A stretch of 64,000 nt of DNA from Leptotrichia sp. HSP-342. Its GTDB lineage: Bacteria; Fusobacteriota; Fusobacteriia; Fusobacteriales; Leptotrichiaceae. The notes under the pieces were generated by a model. It searched no databases. It was not told where the DNA came from and was given only the letters and a program-made list of their open reading frames with translations. This document shows positions 20,582 to 28,374 of this stretch, piece by piece. Within the stretch, counting starts at the first letter, position 1. Every line of letters begins with the position of its first letter. The position numbers and the translations under genes are program-made. Where the stretch lies: assembly GCF_041199995.1 (NCBI RefSeq), contig NZ_CP165646.1, positions 1,116,001 to 1,180,000 of the forward strand, read 5' to 3'.

Positions 20582-21271
20582 ATGCTGTTTTATTTTAAAA
20601 AAATATTTGGGACAGTAATATCCTTTTTTTACATTTTTGTGAATCTCAATTTTTATAATTCGATTTTTCATGAATATGTGAATGACAAGATTTTTCATAT
20701 AACTCTTTGGCTTGGAATAGTTGAGATATTTTTTTGGATTATGCTGTTTTATTCAGTTTTCTACCTTAAGGATAAGAGTAGTAATACAAATTCCAAAAGT
20801 CAGGAAGAAGCTGAAAAGAAGGTAATAAAGGATATAAGAGATCTTTTAATATGTTTTGCTATATTTCTTGTAAGTTTAATATGTATAAACATTTCACGTG
20901 TAATCTTACAAAGCTCGCCGTATATGAATGATGTTGTTTCAAGTGTAAGTACGTATGTGCTGTTTGTAGGTGGAACTAGAGTACTTTTCATATTTTCCTC
21001 AATAGTATTTATTTTTATTGCAGTAAGCCGAAAAAGTGTTCTACTGATTATTATATCAGTATTGAATCTGGGAATTTCAGTAATGATATGGTTGGACTTT
21101 GATGCTAATATTACTGCAGTTATGCGAATTATTATAGCTATATTGGCAATTATTCATTATATATTCTTGAAAAATACTGTTAGATATACTTTTAAAGAAA
21201 ACGATAATGGGAAAATTGAGATGGAATCTAATCAAAAATTAAAATTAAATAAACAGGAGGATAAGAAATAA
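20582..21271 (+). CDS. Polytopic membrane protein, unknown
   Basis: 229 residues with about six hydrophobic segments (near residues 5-25, 40-62, 88-112, 125-150, 156-176 and 182-200) and a charged cytoplasmic-type tail (NDNGKIEMESNQKLKLNKQE). No conserved motif was recognised. The Shine-Dalgarno GGAGGA lies inside the last codons of the upstream TPR gene and the amidase follows with a 1-nt gap, giving tight coupling. It may anchor or export partner proteins, but this is context only. Confidence 0.75.
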   Translation: MLFYFKKIFGTVISFFYIFVNLNFYNSIFHEYVNDKIFHITLWLGIVEIFFWIMLFYSVFYLKDKSSNTNSKSQEEAEKKVIKDIRDLLICFAIFLVSLICINISRVILQSSPYMNDVVSSVSTYVLFVGGTRVLFIFSSIVFIFIAVSRKSVLLIIISVLNLGISVMIWLDFDANITAVMRIIIAILAIIHYIFLKNTVRYTFKENDNGKIEMESNQKLKLNKQEDKK

Positions 21272-21272
21272 A

Positions 21273-22226
21273 ATGAAAAAAAATAGAACAAAGTTGCTAT
21301 TTCTAGCACTGGCACTATCAGTTGGGAATGTATTAAATGCAAACAATCAGGATGTTTCAAATGAAGTAAAGCAGCCGCCGATAGAAATACGAATTGAAAA
21401 GGGAAGAGGGGAAATTATAGAAAGACCTGTAAACAACAATAGAAATAATTCTGTTTCAGGCAGAGGAGGAACACAAACAATAAGAAGTTCCGCTGGATCA
21501 ATAACGGTAGATTCATCATATTCTTCGAAAGGACAGAATTATAGACAAAGATTTATAATTCTTCACTATACAGCAATGGATAGAGACGGCTCTTTAAGAG
21601 CATTGACAAATAATGAAGTAAGTTCACATTATTTAATATCAAATCAGGAAAATGATCCAGTATTTTATCTAGTAGATGAAAACAAAAGAGCGTGGCATGC
21701 AGGTGCAAGTGAATGGAAAACAAGTAAGAACCTGAATGATAGCTCAATTGGAATTGAAATTGTTAATGATGGTGATTCAAGAGGATATTTTGAGCCATTT
21801 AAAGACTTCCAAATTAAAGATGTAGCTGTACTTGTAAGATATTTAGCAGATAAGTATGAAATCCCTGCGACAAATATTTTAGGACATTCAGACATCGCCC
21901 CTCAAAGAAAGCCTGATCCAGGTCCATTATTCCCTTGGGAAGAGCTTTATAGAAAGTACAATATAGGAATGTGGTATGACAATGCAAGAAAATCTGAATT
22001 TGAAAATGAATATTCATCTTCATGGGCATCATTACCAGCTGCAACTGTACAAGCTGAATTAAATAAATTTGGATATACTATAAGTACAACTGGAAGATGG
22101 GATGAACAAACAAAGAACGTAATAAAAGCATTCCAGTATCATTTTAGACCATCAAAATACGATGGAAAGCTTGATTTAGAAACATATGCTATATTGAAGG
22201 CATTGAATGAAAAATATAATAAGTAG
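21273..22226 (+). CDS. Secreted N-acetylmuramoyl-L-alanine amidase with PG-binding domain
   Basis: 317 residues. Signal peptide (hydrophobic LLFLALALSVGNVLNA). An Asn/Arg-rich linker leads to an Amidase_2 (AmpD/PGRP-like) domain at about residues 80-220: FIILHYTAMD with the first zinc His, WHAGASEW, SIGIEIVNDG, and GHSDIAPQRKPDPGPLFPW with the second His and the Asp/Cys-site region. The C-terminal 75 residues are a PG_binding_1 module (VQAELNKFGYTISTTGRWDE...AFQYHF). It cleaves the lactyl-peptide bond of peptidoglycan in the periplasm, most likely in recycling or remodelling. Third gene of the tight set starting at 18596. Confidence 0.92.
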   Translation: MKKNRTKLLFLALALSVGNVLNANNQDVSNEVKQPPIEIRIEKGRGEIIERPVNNNRNNSVSGRGGTQTIRSSAGSITVDSSYSSKGQNYRQRFIILHYTAMDRDGSLRALTNNEVSSHYLISNQENDPVFYLVDENKRAWHAGASEWKTSKNLNDSSIGIEIVNDGDSRGYFEPFKDFQIKDVAVLVRYLADKYEIPATNILGHSDIAPQRKPDPGPLFPWEELYRKYNIGMWYDNARKSEFENEYSSSWASLPAATVQAELNKFGYTISTTGRWDEQTKNVIKAFQYHFRPSKYDGKLDLETYAILKALNEKYNK

Positions 22227-22275
22227 AATCTTAGTTACAAAATAGATATGATAAATAAGAAAGGAATGTTACAGA

Positions 22276-23478
22276 ATGAAAAAATTTTCAGACAGAGTTT
22301 TAAATATGCATTATTCGCCAATTAGAAAATTAGTTCCATATATCGATGAAGCTAATGGATCTGGCGTGAAAGTGTATCAGCTTCATATTGGACAGCCTGA
22401 TGTGGAAACACCAGATACTTTTTTTGAAGGACTTAATAATTATAAGGAAAAGATTGTTAAATATACAAATTCAGCGGGGATAATGGAATTGAGAGAATCA
22501 TTTTCAAAATCTTATGCAAAAGTAGGAATTGACATTTTGCCTGAGGATATACTGATTACTCAAGGTGGAAGTGAGGCTATTCAAATTACGCTTCAGACAA
22601 TTTGTAATCCGGGAGATGAAGTCTTAGTTCCTGAGCCATATTATACAAATTATGACAGTTTCTTGAGAATTGCTGATGCAAAATTAGTTCCAATTGAAAC
22701 TTCCATTGAAAATCATTACCATTTGCCTGAAAAGGAAGAAATTGAAAAATTGATTACTCCAAGAACAAAAGCGATAATGTTTTCAAATCCAAGTAATCCA
22801 ACTGGAATTGTTTTCAAGAAAGAAGAAATGGAGTTAATAAAGGAAATTGCAATAAAACATGATTTATATATTATTACAGATGAAGTTTACAGACAATTTA
22901 TTTATGATGAAGAAATTGAAAAAAGCTATCAGTCATTTATGTCGATTCCTGAAATTGAAGACAGAGTAGTTTTAGTTGATAGTATTTCAAAGCACTACAG
23001 TGCATGTGGAGCAAGAATTGGAGTTATTGCCTCAAAAAACAGAGACTTTTTATCACAAGCCCTTAAGTTTTGTCAGGCAAGATTGTCAGTTTCAACAATC
23101 GAGCAATATGCAAGTACAAACCTCATAAATACTTTAGATACATATATTGACAATACAAAACTGGAATATAAAGTAAGACGGGATATGATTTATAACAATA
23201 TTATAAAAATACCTGGAGTCATAACTTACAAGCCAAGTAGTGCATTATACTTGATTGCTGAATTACCAGTGGATGATATTGAAAAATTTGCAATCTGGCT
23301 GTTAACAGAATTTAGATATGAAAATCAGACGTTATCATTTGCACCAGGTCCTGGATTTTATACAACGCCAGGAAAAGGTACGAAGGAAGCAAGATTTTCT
23401 TTCTGTACACATAACTTGATTGAAATTGAAAATGGAATGAAAGTACTAAAAAAAGCATTGGAAGAGTATAATAAATAA
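22276..23478 (+). CDS. Class I/II pyridoxal-phosphate aminotransferase (AspC-like)
   Basis: 400 residues. Motifs: QLHIGQPDVETPD at the N terminus, TQGGSEAIQITLQT (cofactor phosphate loop), SNPSNPTGIVF, ITDEVYRQFIYD (Asp to the pyridine N), SISKHYSACGARIG with the Schiff-base Lys, and ARFSFC with the substrate-carboxylate Arg. This is the fold-type I aspartate/aromatic aminotransferase group; the real substrate is uncertain. It stands about 50 nt after the amidase with its own ribosome site. Confidence 0.92.
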   Translation: MKKFSDRVLNMHYSPIRKLVPYIDEANGSGVKVYQLHIGQPDVETPDTFFEGLNNYKEKIVKYTNSAGIMELRESFSKSYAKVGIDILPEDILITQGGSEAIQITLQTICNPGDEVLVPEPYYTNYDSFLRIADAKLVPIETSIENHYHLPEKEEIEKLITPRTKAIMFSNPSNPTGIVFKKEEMELIKEIAIKHDLYIITDEVYRQFIYDEEIEKSYQSFMSIPEIEDRVVLVDSISKHYSACGARIGVIASKNRDFLSQALKFCQARLSVSTIEQYASTNLINTLDTYIDNTKLEYKVRRDMIYNNIIKIPGVITYKPSSALYLIAELPVDDIEKFAIWLLTEFRYENQTLSFAPGPGFYTTPGKGTKEARFSFCTHNLIEIENGMKVLKKALEEYNK

Positions 23479-23498
23479 AAATAGTTAAAAAAATTTTA

Positions 23499-23555
23499 TA
23501 GACTTGTTTAATAATTCAAAATTATAGGTTTTTTGTGATTATAAAAGCAAGTCTA
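23499..23555. repeat. Small palindromic element with IS-end-like core
   Basis: TAGACTTG (23499-23506) pairs with CAAGTCTA (23548-23555) and the interior holds ATAATTCAAAATTATA, the same 16 bases found at the ends of the IS5-type relics at 16334 and (one mismatch) 33933. It may be a miniature derivative of that element now acting as the terminator of the aminotransferase gene. Confidence 0.45.
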
Positions 23556-23682
23556 ATTTTATAATAATTTTAAAAAAATTTACAACTAAAAATTCATTTA
23601 AAAAATAACTTTAACTATTTTTAGCTATTTAAACAGAATATAATTTGAATATAACTTATAAAGTAGGAGAGAAATTAATTTG

Positions 23683-24426
23683 ATGAAAAATAATGAAAAT
23701 ATCGAACAGATAGAAAATGGAGAAAGTCATATTGAAAGAGATATAAAAAATGCAAAAGAAATTCTGGAGAGAATGAATCCTAATCAGAAAATTAATTATC
23801 ATACAATTTTAACAAAACTTATTTCAGATTGGGAAAACAAGGATATTCGTCCCAAAATATTAATTCACAGCTGCTGTGCTCCATGTAGTACATATACCTT
23901 GGAATTTTTAACACAGTATGCAGATGTTACAGTTCTTTTTGCAAATAATAATATTCATCCAAAAGCAGAATATGTAAAAAGAGCCTTAGCACAGGAAGAA
24001 TTTATTAAGAGGTTCAATGAACGCACTGGAAATAACGTTGGATTTATTGAGGACGAGTATAAGCCGATGGATTTTTATAAGGCTGTGAAAGGACTGGAAA
24101 AGGAAAAAGAAGGTGGAGCAAGATGTACAGTCTGTTTTCAGATGAGGCTTGATATTGTGGCGAAAAAAGCTCAGGAATTAGGATTTGACTATTTTGGAAG
24201 TGCCTTGACATTGAGTCCCCATAAGAATAGTCAATTAATAAATACATTAGGGCTGGAAATTCAGGAAATTTTTGATGTAAAATATCTTCCATCCGATTTC
24301 AAGAAAAATAATGGATATAAACGCTCTGTCGATATGTGTGCAGAATATGACGTGTATAGGCAATGTTATTGTGGATGTATATTTGCAGCTATGGATCAAG
24401 GAATTGATTTAAACCAGTATAAATAG
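23683..24426 (+). CDS. queH: Epoxyqueuosine reductase QueH
   Basis: 247 residues. Cys motifs of the DUF208/QueH family are all present: ILIHSCCAPCST near residue 65, ARCTVCFQMRLD, and CAEYDVYRQCYCGCIFA at the C terminus, between which FGSALTLSPHKNSQLIN is conserved. QueH performs the last step of queuosine synthesis in tRNA, reducing epoxyqueuosine with an iron-sulfur centre, as a replacement for QueG. Start taken as ATG 23683; a TTG at 23680 immediately before is slightly better spaced from AGGAGA and cannot be excluded. No other queuosine gene is in the window. Confidence 0.93.
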   Translation: MKNNENIEQIENGESHIERDIKNAKEILERMNPNQKINYHTILTKLISDWENKDIRPKILIHSCCAPCSTYTLEFLTQYADVTVLFANNNIHPKAEYVKRALAQEEFIKRFNERTGNNVGFIEDEYKPMDFYKAVKGLEKEKEGGARCTVCFQMRLDIVAKKAQELGFDYFGSALTLSPHKNSQLINTLGLEIQEIFDVKYLPSDFKKNNGYKRSVDMCAEYDVYRQCYCGCIFAAMDQGIDLNQYK

Positions 24427-24487
24427 AAGTTAGAAGATATTAAAAAACTGATTTGTTAGAAAATTATAAAAAAATTAAAAATTTGCC

Positions 24488-24516
24488 TTGAAAAATAAAT
24501 AAGAATAAGATATAAT
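24488..24516 (+). promoter_or_regulatory. Strong promoter of the ToxI-like RNA
   Basis: TTGAAA at 24488-24493, 17 nt, TATAAT at 24511-24516. It drives the noncoding stretch that ends in the hairpin terminator at 24626, the arrangement seen at toxIN loci. Confidence 0.75.
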
Positions 24517-24517
24517 G

Positions 24518-24653
24518 TACTTGAAAAGGATTAATAAAAGTTAGGTATTAAAAAGTTAGGTTATAATAGAAGCGAGCAAGTCTAAGTCTTCCTAATTTAT
24601 TAATCATTATATTTAAGGTATTTTTAGGCGATATTATTATGTATCGCCTTTTT
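24518..24653 (+). ncRNA. Putative ToxI-type antitoxin RNA with terminator
   Basis: A short transcription unit between the promoter and an 8-bp terminator (AGGCGATA/TATCGCCT, 24626-24633 with 24642-24649, then TTTTT). Inside it, 24529-24545 pairs with 24591-24605 (GATTAATAAA..TTAGG with CCTAATTTATTAATC), and AAAAGTTAGG is repeated at 24536 and 24551 with a 15-nt period. In known type III systems the RNA antitoxin is a set of roughly 35-45-nt repeats followed by a terminator just before the toxin gene. Long tandem repeats are not evident here, so this is either a divergent or a decayed antitoxin. Confidence 0.55.
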
Positions 24654-24671
24654 AAATAAAAAGGGGATTAA

Positions 24672-25221
24672 ATGAACGAAAGGAAAAGTAAATTATAATT
24701 TTATAACATTAACATCAAGTTATTTAAAGTATTTAGGAATATATGAAAATAAAGTTTCGCTAAAAGTAAACAGGCCATTTATAGGAATAGTTTTTAAGAT
24801 AAATAATAAGGAGTATTTTGCACCATTATCTTCTCCAAAAGAAAAACATAAAAAAATGAAAACTAATATAGATTTTTTCAAAATAGATAAAGATAACTTA
24901 GGAATTATTAATTTTAACAATATGATTCCAGTTATTAATAATGATTTATGTAGGAAAAAATTGGATTTAAAAATGTTAAGTAAAAGTTTAAATACAGAGG
25001 ATATAAAATATTTTAGATTATTAAAAAATCAATTGAAATATTGTGAAAAGAATAAAAATATTATATTTGCAAAAGCTGAAAAAATATATAATATTTTTAC
25101 AAAAAATTTCGAAGAATTGAGTGAATCACAGAAAAAAATGTATAGAAGAGTAAATAACTTTAAGGTGTTGGAGTCTGCTTCAAAAGAATTTAAAAAGGAA
25201 TACATAACAAAATTACTTTAA
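24672..25221 (+). pseudogene. Type III toxin ToxN/AbiQ-like endoribonuclease, frameshifted
   Basis: The long frame has no start codon until ATG 24856, yet sequence upstream in the same frame encodes the conserved ToxN/AbiQ N terminus: FITLTSSYLKYLGIYENKV, NRPFIGIVFKINNKEYFAPL and SSPKEKHKKMK. The match continues with DFFKIDKDNLGIINFNNMIP and LLKNQLKYCEKN. The likely true start is ATG 24672 (AAGGGG at 24661-24666), but that frame stops after nine codons; one extra base, probably in the A-run near 24681-24686, separates the frames. Repaired it would be about 183 residues. Known members cut RNA and cause phage abortive infection. Probably inactive, unless the extra base is a sequencing error or is bypassed by frameshifting. 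Confidence 0.82.
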
Positions 25222-25326
25222 AATTAAAATTAGAAGAGATTTAATTTAATAGAATGATATTAAACTGATTTGAGTATATATAAGAAATTAAATAGAAATA
25301 AAATAACAAGAATGAGGATTTAGAAG

Positions 25327-26013
25327 ATGAGAATTTTGATTGTAGAAGATGAGAGAATGATAAACGATATTATAGCTAGAACGTTAAAAAAGGAAAATTA
25401 CAGTGTTGATAGCTGTTTTGATGGAGAAGAAGCGTTAGATTATATTTTTTCTACGGAGTATGATGTTCTGATATTAGATATAATGCTGCCTAAACTTGAT
25501 GGGTTTGAAGTATTGAAGAGAATACGGAATAAAGGGATACAGACACCAGTTTTATTTTTGACTGCGAGAGAAAGTGTTCAGGATAGAGTAAAAGGGCTGG
25601 ATTATGGAGCTGATGATTATTTGATAAAGCCGTTTGATTTTGAGGAATTGCTTGCACGTATTCGTGTAATTCTTAGAAAAAATAGTATAAAATCTGATTC
25701 AGTAGGAAATGTTTTTAAATTAGCAAATCTTACAGTTGACTGTAATACACACACTGTATATAGAGATGAAAAGAAGATAAAATTATCTCCAAAAGAATTT
25801 TCAGTACTGGAATATATGATAAGAAACAAAAAAAGAGTTATTTCCAAAGAAAAAATTGAGCAGCATATTTATGATTTTGACTCTGAAAGAAATAGTAATG
25901 TGATTGAAGTACATATAAGGCTATTGAGAAAAAAAATTGATACAGATTTTACGCCTAAATTGATTCATACAATAAGAGGTGTAGGATACGTCTTAAAGGA
26001 AGAAAATGAATAA
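25327..26013 (+). CDS. OmpR/PhoB-family response regulator
   Basis: 228 residues. Receiver domain at 1-115: acidic pair VEDERM, phospho-acceptor Asp in LILDIMLPKLDG, Thr/Ser in FLTARES, and Lys in YLIKPF. C-terminal winged-helix DNA-binding domain at about 130-225 (KLSPKEFSVLEYMI, SNVIEVHIRLLRKKI, IRGVGYVL). The stop overlaps the kinase gene by 8 nt, so they form a two-component pair. Close to CarR/CusR-type regulators in layout; the signal is not known. Confidence 0.95.
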   Translation: MRILIVEDERMINDIIARTLKKENYSVDSCFDGEEALDYIFSTEYDVLILDIMLPKLDGFEVLKRIRNKGIQTPVLFLTARESVQDRVKGLDYGADDYLIKPFDFEELLARIRVILRKNSIKSDSVGNVFKLANLTVDCNTHTVYRDEKKIKLSPKEFSVLEYMIRNKKRVISKEKIEQHIYDFDSERNSNVIEVHIRLLRKKIDTDFTPKLIHTIRGVGYVLKEENE

Positions 26014-27445
26014 GAATACTAGTAATAATTTTGTTAATAAAATAAATAATAAAAAAAGAATTTCAATAAAAACAAAAATTGCATTATGGTATACGAGTAT
26101 GATAATTATAATTGTACTGTGTTTTTTAGGAGCAATGTTTTATATAAGTTCTATTGCAGTAAAAAATTCTGTTTATAAAAGGCTTAAAACAACAGTAGAA
26201 AAAATTAATAAGAGCATTGAACTTGAAAATGGGGAGTTAATAATTGACAATAATCTTAGCGTAATAACCGACGATATTTTTATTTCAATTTATGATAAAA
26301 ATCTTAACTTTATATACGGAAATACAGATATTGATTTAGAAGTTTCTCAAAATTCTGATGAAAGCAATAAAGTAAAAATAGTAAAACAAAAAAATTCAAA
26401 TTCAAAATGGTATGTTTATGATATAAGGAAAAATTTTATCGGACATGGAGAAATATTAATTAGAGGGATTACACCTTTTTCCAGCCTTGAAAAAAATATA
26501 GAACTAATTATTTTAATATTTATTATTATATTTCCATTCTTAATAATTGTTTCTATTTTAAGCGGAAAATTTATAACAAAAAAATCTTTTAGCCCAATTG
26601 AGCAAATAGTTAAAACGGTTAACAAAATTTCGAGAGGGGATGACCTTTCTCAAAGAATTAATTTACAAAGTGGAGAGAGGGAAATCTATGATTTGGCTGA
26701 AACTTTTGATCAGATGTTTAACCGTCTTCAAGAAGCGTTTGACAGGGAAGCTCAGTTTACATCGGATGTGGCTCACGAATTAAGGACTCCACTTTCAGCA
26801 ATTCGTATGCAAAGTGAGTACAGCTTGAAATATTTGAATTTAAATGAAGAATCAGAAGATATATTAAAAAATATTTTGGAAAAATCTAAAAAAATGTCAA
26901 CGTTGATTTCTCAACTGCTTATGCTTGCAAGAATGGATAAAAAAAATCAAAAACTTAATATTAAGAATGAGAATTTGAATGAAATTATTCAGTTAGTTAT
27001 TGAAGTTGAAAGCAATTATGCTAAAGAAAAAAATATTAAAATTATTTACGATGAAAAAAATGATATTTTTGCAGATGTTGATAAAGATATGCTTACACGG
27101 GTTTTTATAAATCTTATTTCAAATGCGATTACTTATGGAAATGAAAATGGAACAATAAAAATAATTTTAAATAAAATAGAAAATGAATCTGAAAACACTG
27201 ATGTACAAAAATCAAAAATAAAATGTCAAATTATTGATGATGGAATAGGAATTTCAAGTGAACATATTAATAAAATCTGGAATCGTTTTTATCAGGTTGA
27301 ATCTTCCCGTTCCACTGATAATTCAGGACTTGGGCTTTCTATTGTAAAATGGATAATTGAAGAGCATAAAGGGACGATTATGGTAGAAAGTGAGTTAGGG
27401 AAAGGAACTGTTTTTACTTTTTACTTACCTGAAAAAATTTTGTAA
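26006..27445 (+). CDS. Membrane sensor histidine kinase
   Basis: 479 residues. TM1 at about 25-48, an extracytoplasmic sensor of some 115 residues, TM2 at about 165-190, a HAMP segment (SGKFITKKSFSPIEQIVKTV), HisKA with the phospho-His in FTSDVAHELRTPLSAI, then HATPase_c with N box (INLISNAITYG), G1 (DDGIGIS) and G2 (GLGLSIVKWII). It autophosphorylates and passes phosphate to the regulator at 25327, which it overlaps by 8 nt. The sensor domain has no recognisable ligand motif. Confidence 0.94.
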   Translation: MNKNTSNNFVNKINNKKRISIKTKIALWYTSMIIIIVLCFLGAMFYISSIAVKNSVYKRLKTTVEKINKSIELENGELIIDNNLSVITDDIFISIYDKNLNFIYGNTDIDLEVSQNSDESNKVKIVKQKNSNSKWYVYDIRKNFIGHGEILIRGITPFSSLEKNIELIILIFIIIFPFLIIVSILSGKFITKKSFSPIEQIVKTVNKISRGDDLSQRINLQSGEREIYDLAETFDQMFNRLQEAFDREAQFTSDVAHELRTPLSAIRMQSEYSLKYLNLNEESEDILKNILEKSKKMSTLISQLLMLARMDKKNQKLNIKNENLNEIIQLVIEVESNYAKEKNIKIIYDEKNDIFADVDKDMLTRVFINLISNAITYGNENGTIKIILNKIENESENTDVQKSKIKCQIIDDGIGISSEHINKIWNRFYQVESSRSTDNSGLGLSIVKWIIEEHKGTIMVESELGKGTVFTFYLPEKIL

Positions 27446-27502
27446 TCTAACTAAATAGGTTATTTTGATTAATATATTTTTATTTATAGAAAGGGAAAAA
27501 AA

Positions 27503-28234
27503 ATGAAAATACTAGAAAAAAGAATGACACCATTTTTAATTTTAGCAATGTTGTCTGTTTCAGCTGACATAAATTTGTATTCTGCAGAAATAACAACTGT
27601 AACAATAAGAAACAATAGAGTGAAAATAAATTTGGAAAGAGCCAAAAAAATTGTTTTTGAACATTCTAAAATACATTCAAATAATGCAAAATTGACAAAA
27701 CTTATTTTAGAAAAAGAAAATAAAAAATATGTTTATGCAATTGAATTTTATTATAAAAATAAAAGATATAGATATAATGTTGATGCAAATACAGGAAAAG
27801 TAATCACATATAGTTCTACTGAAAGACTTATATCTGATTCTCGTTGGGGCGTTGGAAAAGATATAACATTCCAAGCGAAAAATGCACCAGCAGTAGCACC
27901 GTCACCAGCACCAATAGAACAAAAGACTGAACCTGATGCATATGCTGATATGCAGAGTAAATTAGAATTTAGCAAAAGAATAACTGAGGAAGAAAGTTAT
28001 TACAGAGCTAAATACAACTTCAGTAGGAAAGAAAAAAATGTAGAAAATATCATTTTAGAGCAATTGAAGAAAAATGTTTATGATGATCTGAATTATGCTT
28101 CATTTGAAGAAATTATTCTTATAGATGCTGAAAAATCAATTTATAAGGGTACAATAAAAGCCAATTATATAGAGTATAATTTTAAAATTAATTTGTCAAC
28201 AGGCAAAATTTTAAAATGGAAATTAAAAAAATAG
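27503..28234 (+). CDS. Secreted PepSY-domain protein
   Basis: 243 residues. Signal peptide at the N terminus (PFLILAMLSVSADINLYSA). Two PepSY-like repeats: residues 45-110 (AKKIVFEHSKI...YVYAIEFYYKNKRYRYNVDA, TGKVITY) and 160-243 (ARYN-like AKYNFSRKEKNVENI, ending INLSTGKILKW), linked by an Ala/Pro segment (APAVAPSPAPIE). PepSY domains are thought to inhibit or chaperone extracytoplasmic proteases or to modulate envelope sensors. It lies 57 nt after the kinase gene; PepSY proteins next to OmpR-type systems are common, so it is probably a target or modulator of that system. Confidence 0.82.
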   Translation: MKILEKRMTPFLILAMLSVSADINLYSAEITTVTIRNNRVKINLERAKKIVFEHSKIHSNNAKLTKLILEKENKKYVYAIEFYYKNKRYRYNVDANTGKVITYSSTERLISDSRWGVGKDITFQAKNAPAVAPSPAPIEQKTEPDAYADMQSKLEFSKRITEEESYYRAKYNFSRKEKNVENIILEQLKKNVYDDLNYASFEEIILIDAEKSIYKGTIKANYIEYNFKINLSTGKILKWKLKK

Positions 28235-28250
28235 AATCTAAAAAAGTAAA

Positions 28251-28292
28251 AATTTTCAGTTAAATTTAAGGTTAATTTGCTAAAATACACTT
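28251..28292 (+). promoter_or_regulatory. Promoter block 1: direct-repeat box plus extended -10
   Basis: The stretch from AAATTTTCAGTTAA through TTTAAGGTTAATTTG to TAAAATAC is repeated almost unchanged at 29604-29645. It holds two GTTAA half-sites 12 nt apart (first at 28259) and an extended -10 (TGCTAAAAT at 28278-28286). Direct repeats just upstream of a -10 are typical OmpR-family activator sites; the adjacent two-component system is the obvious candidate. Confidence 0.6.
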
Positions 28293-28374
28293 GAATCTTT
28301 TTAAACTTAAATATATCATAACTTTTGATACAAATTTTAAAACAGTATTGTTATGATAAGAAAGTAGGAGAACT

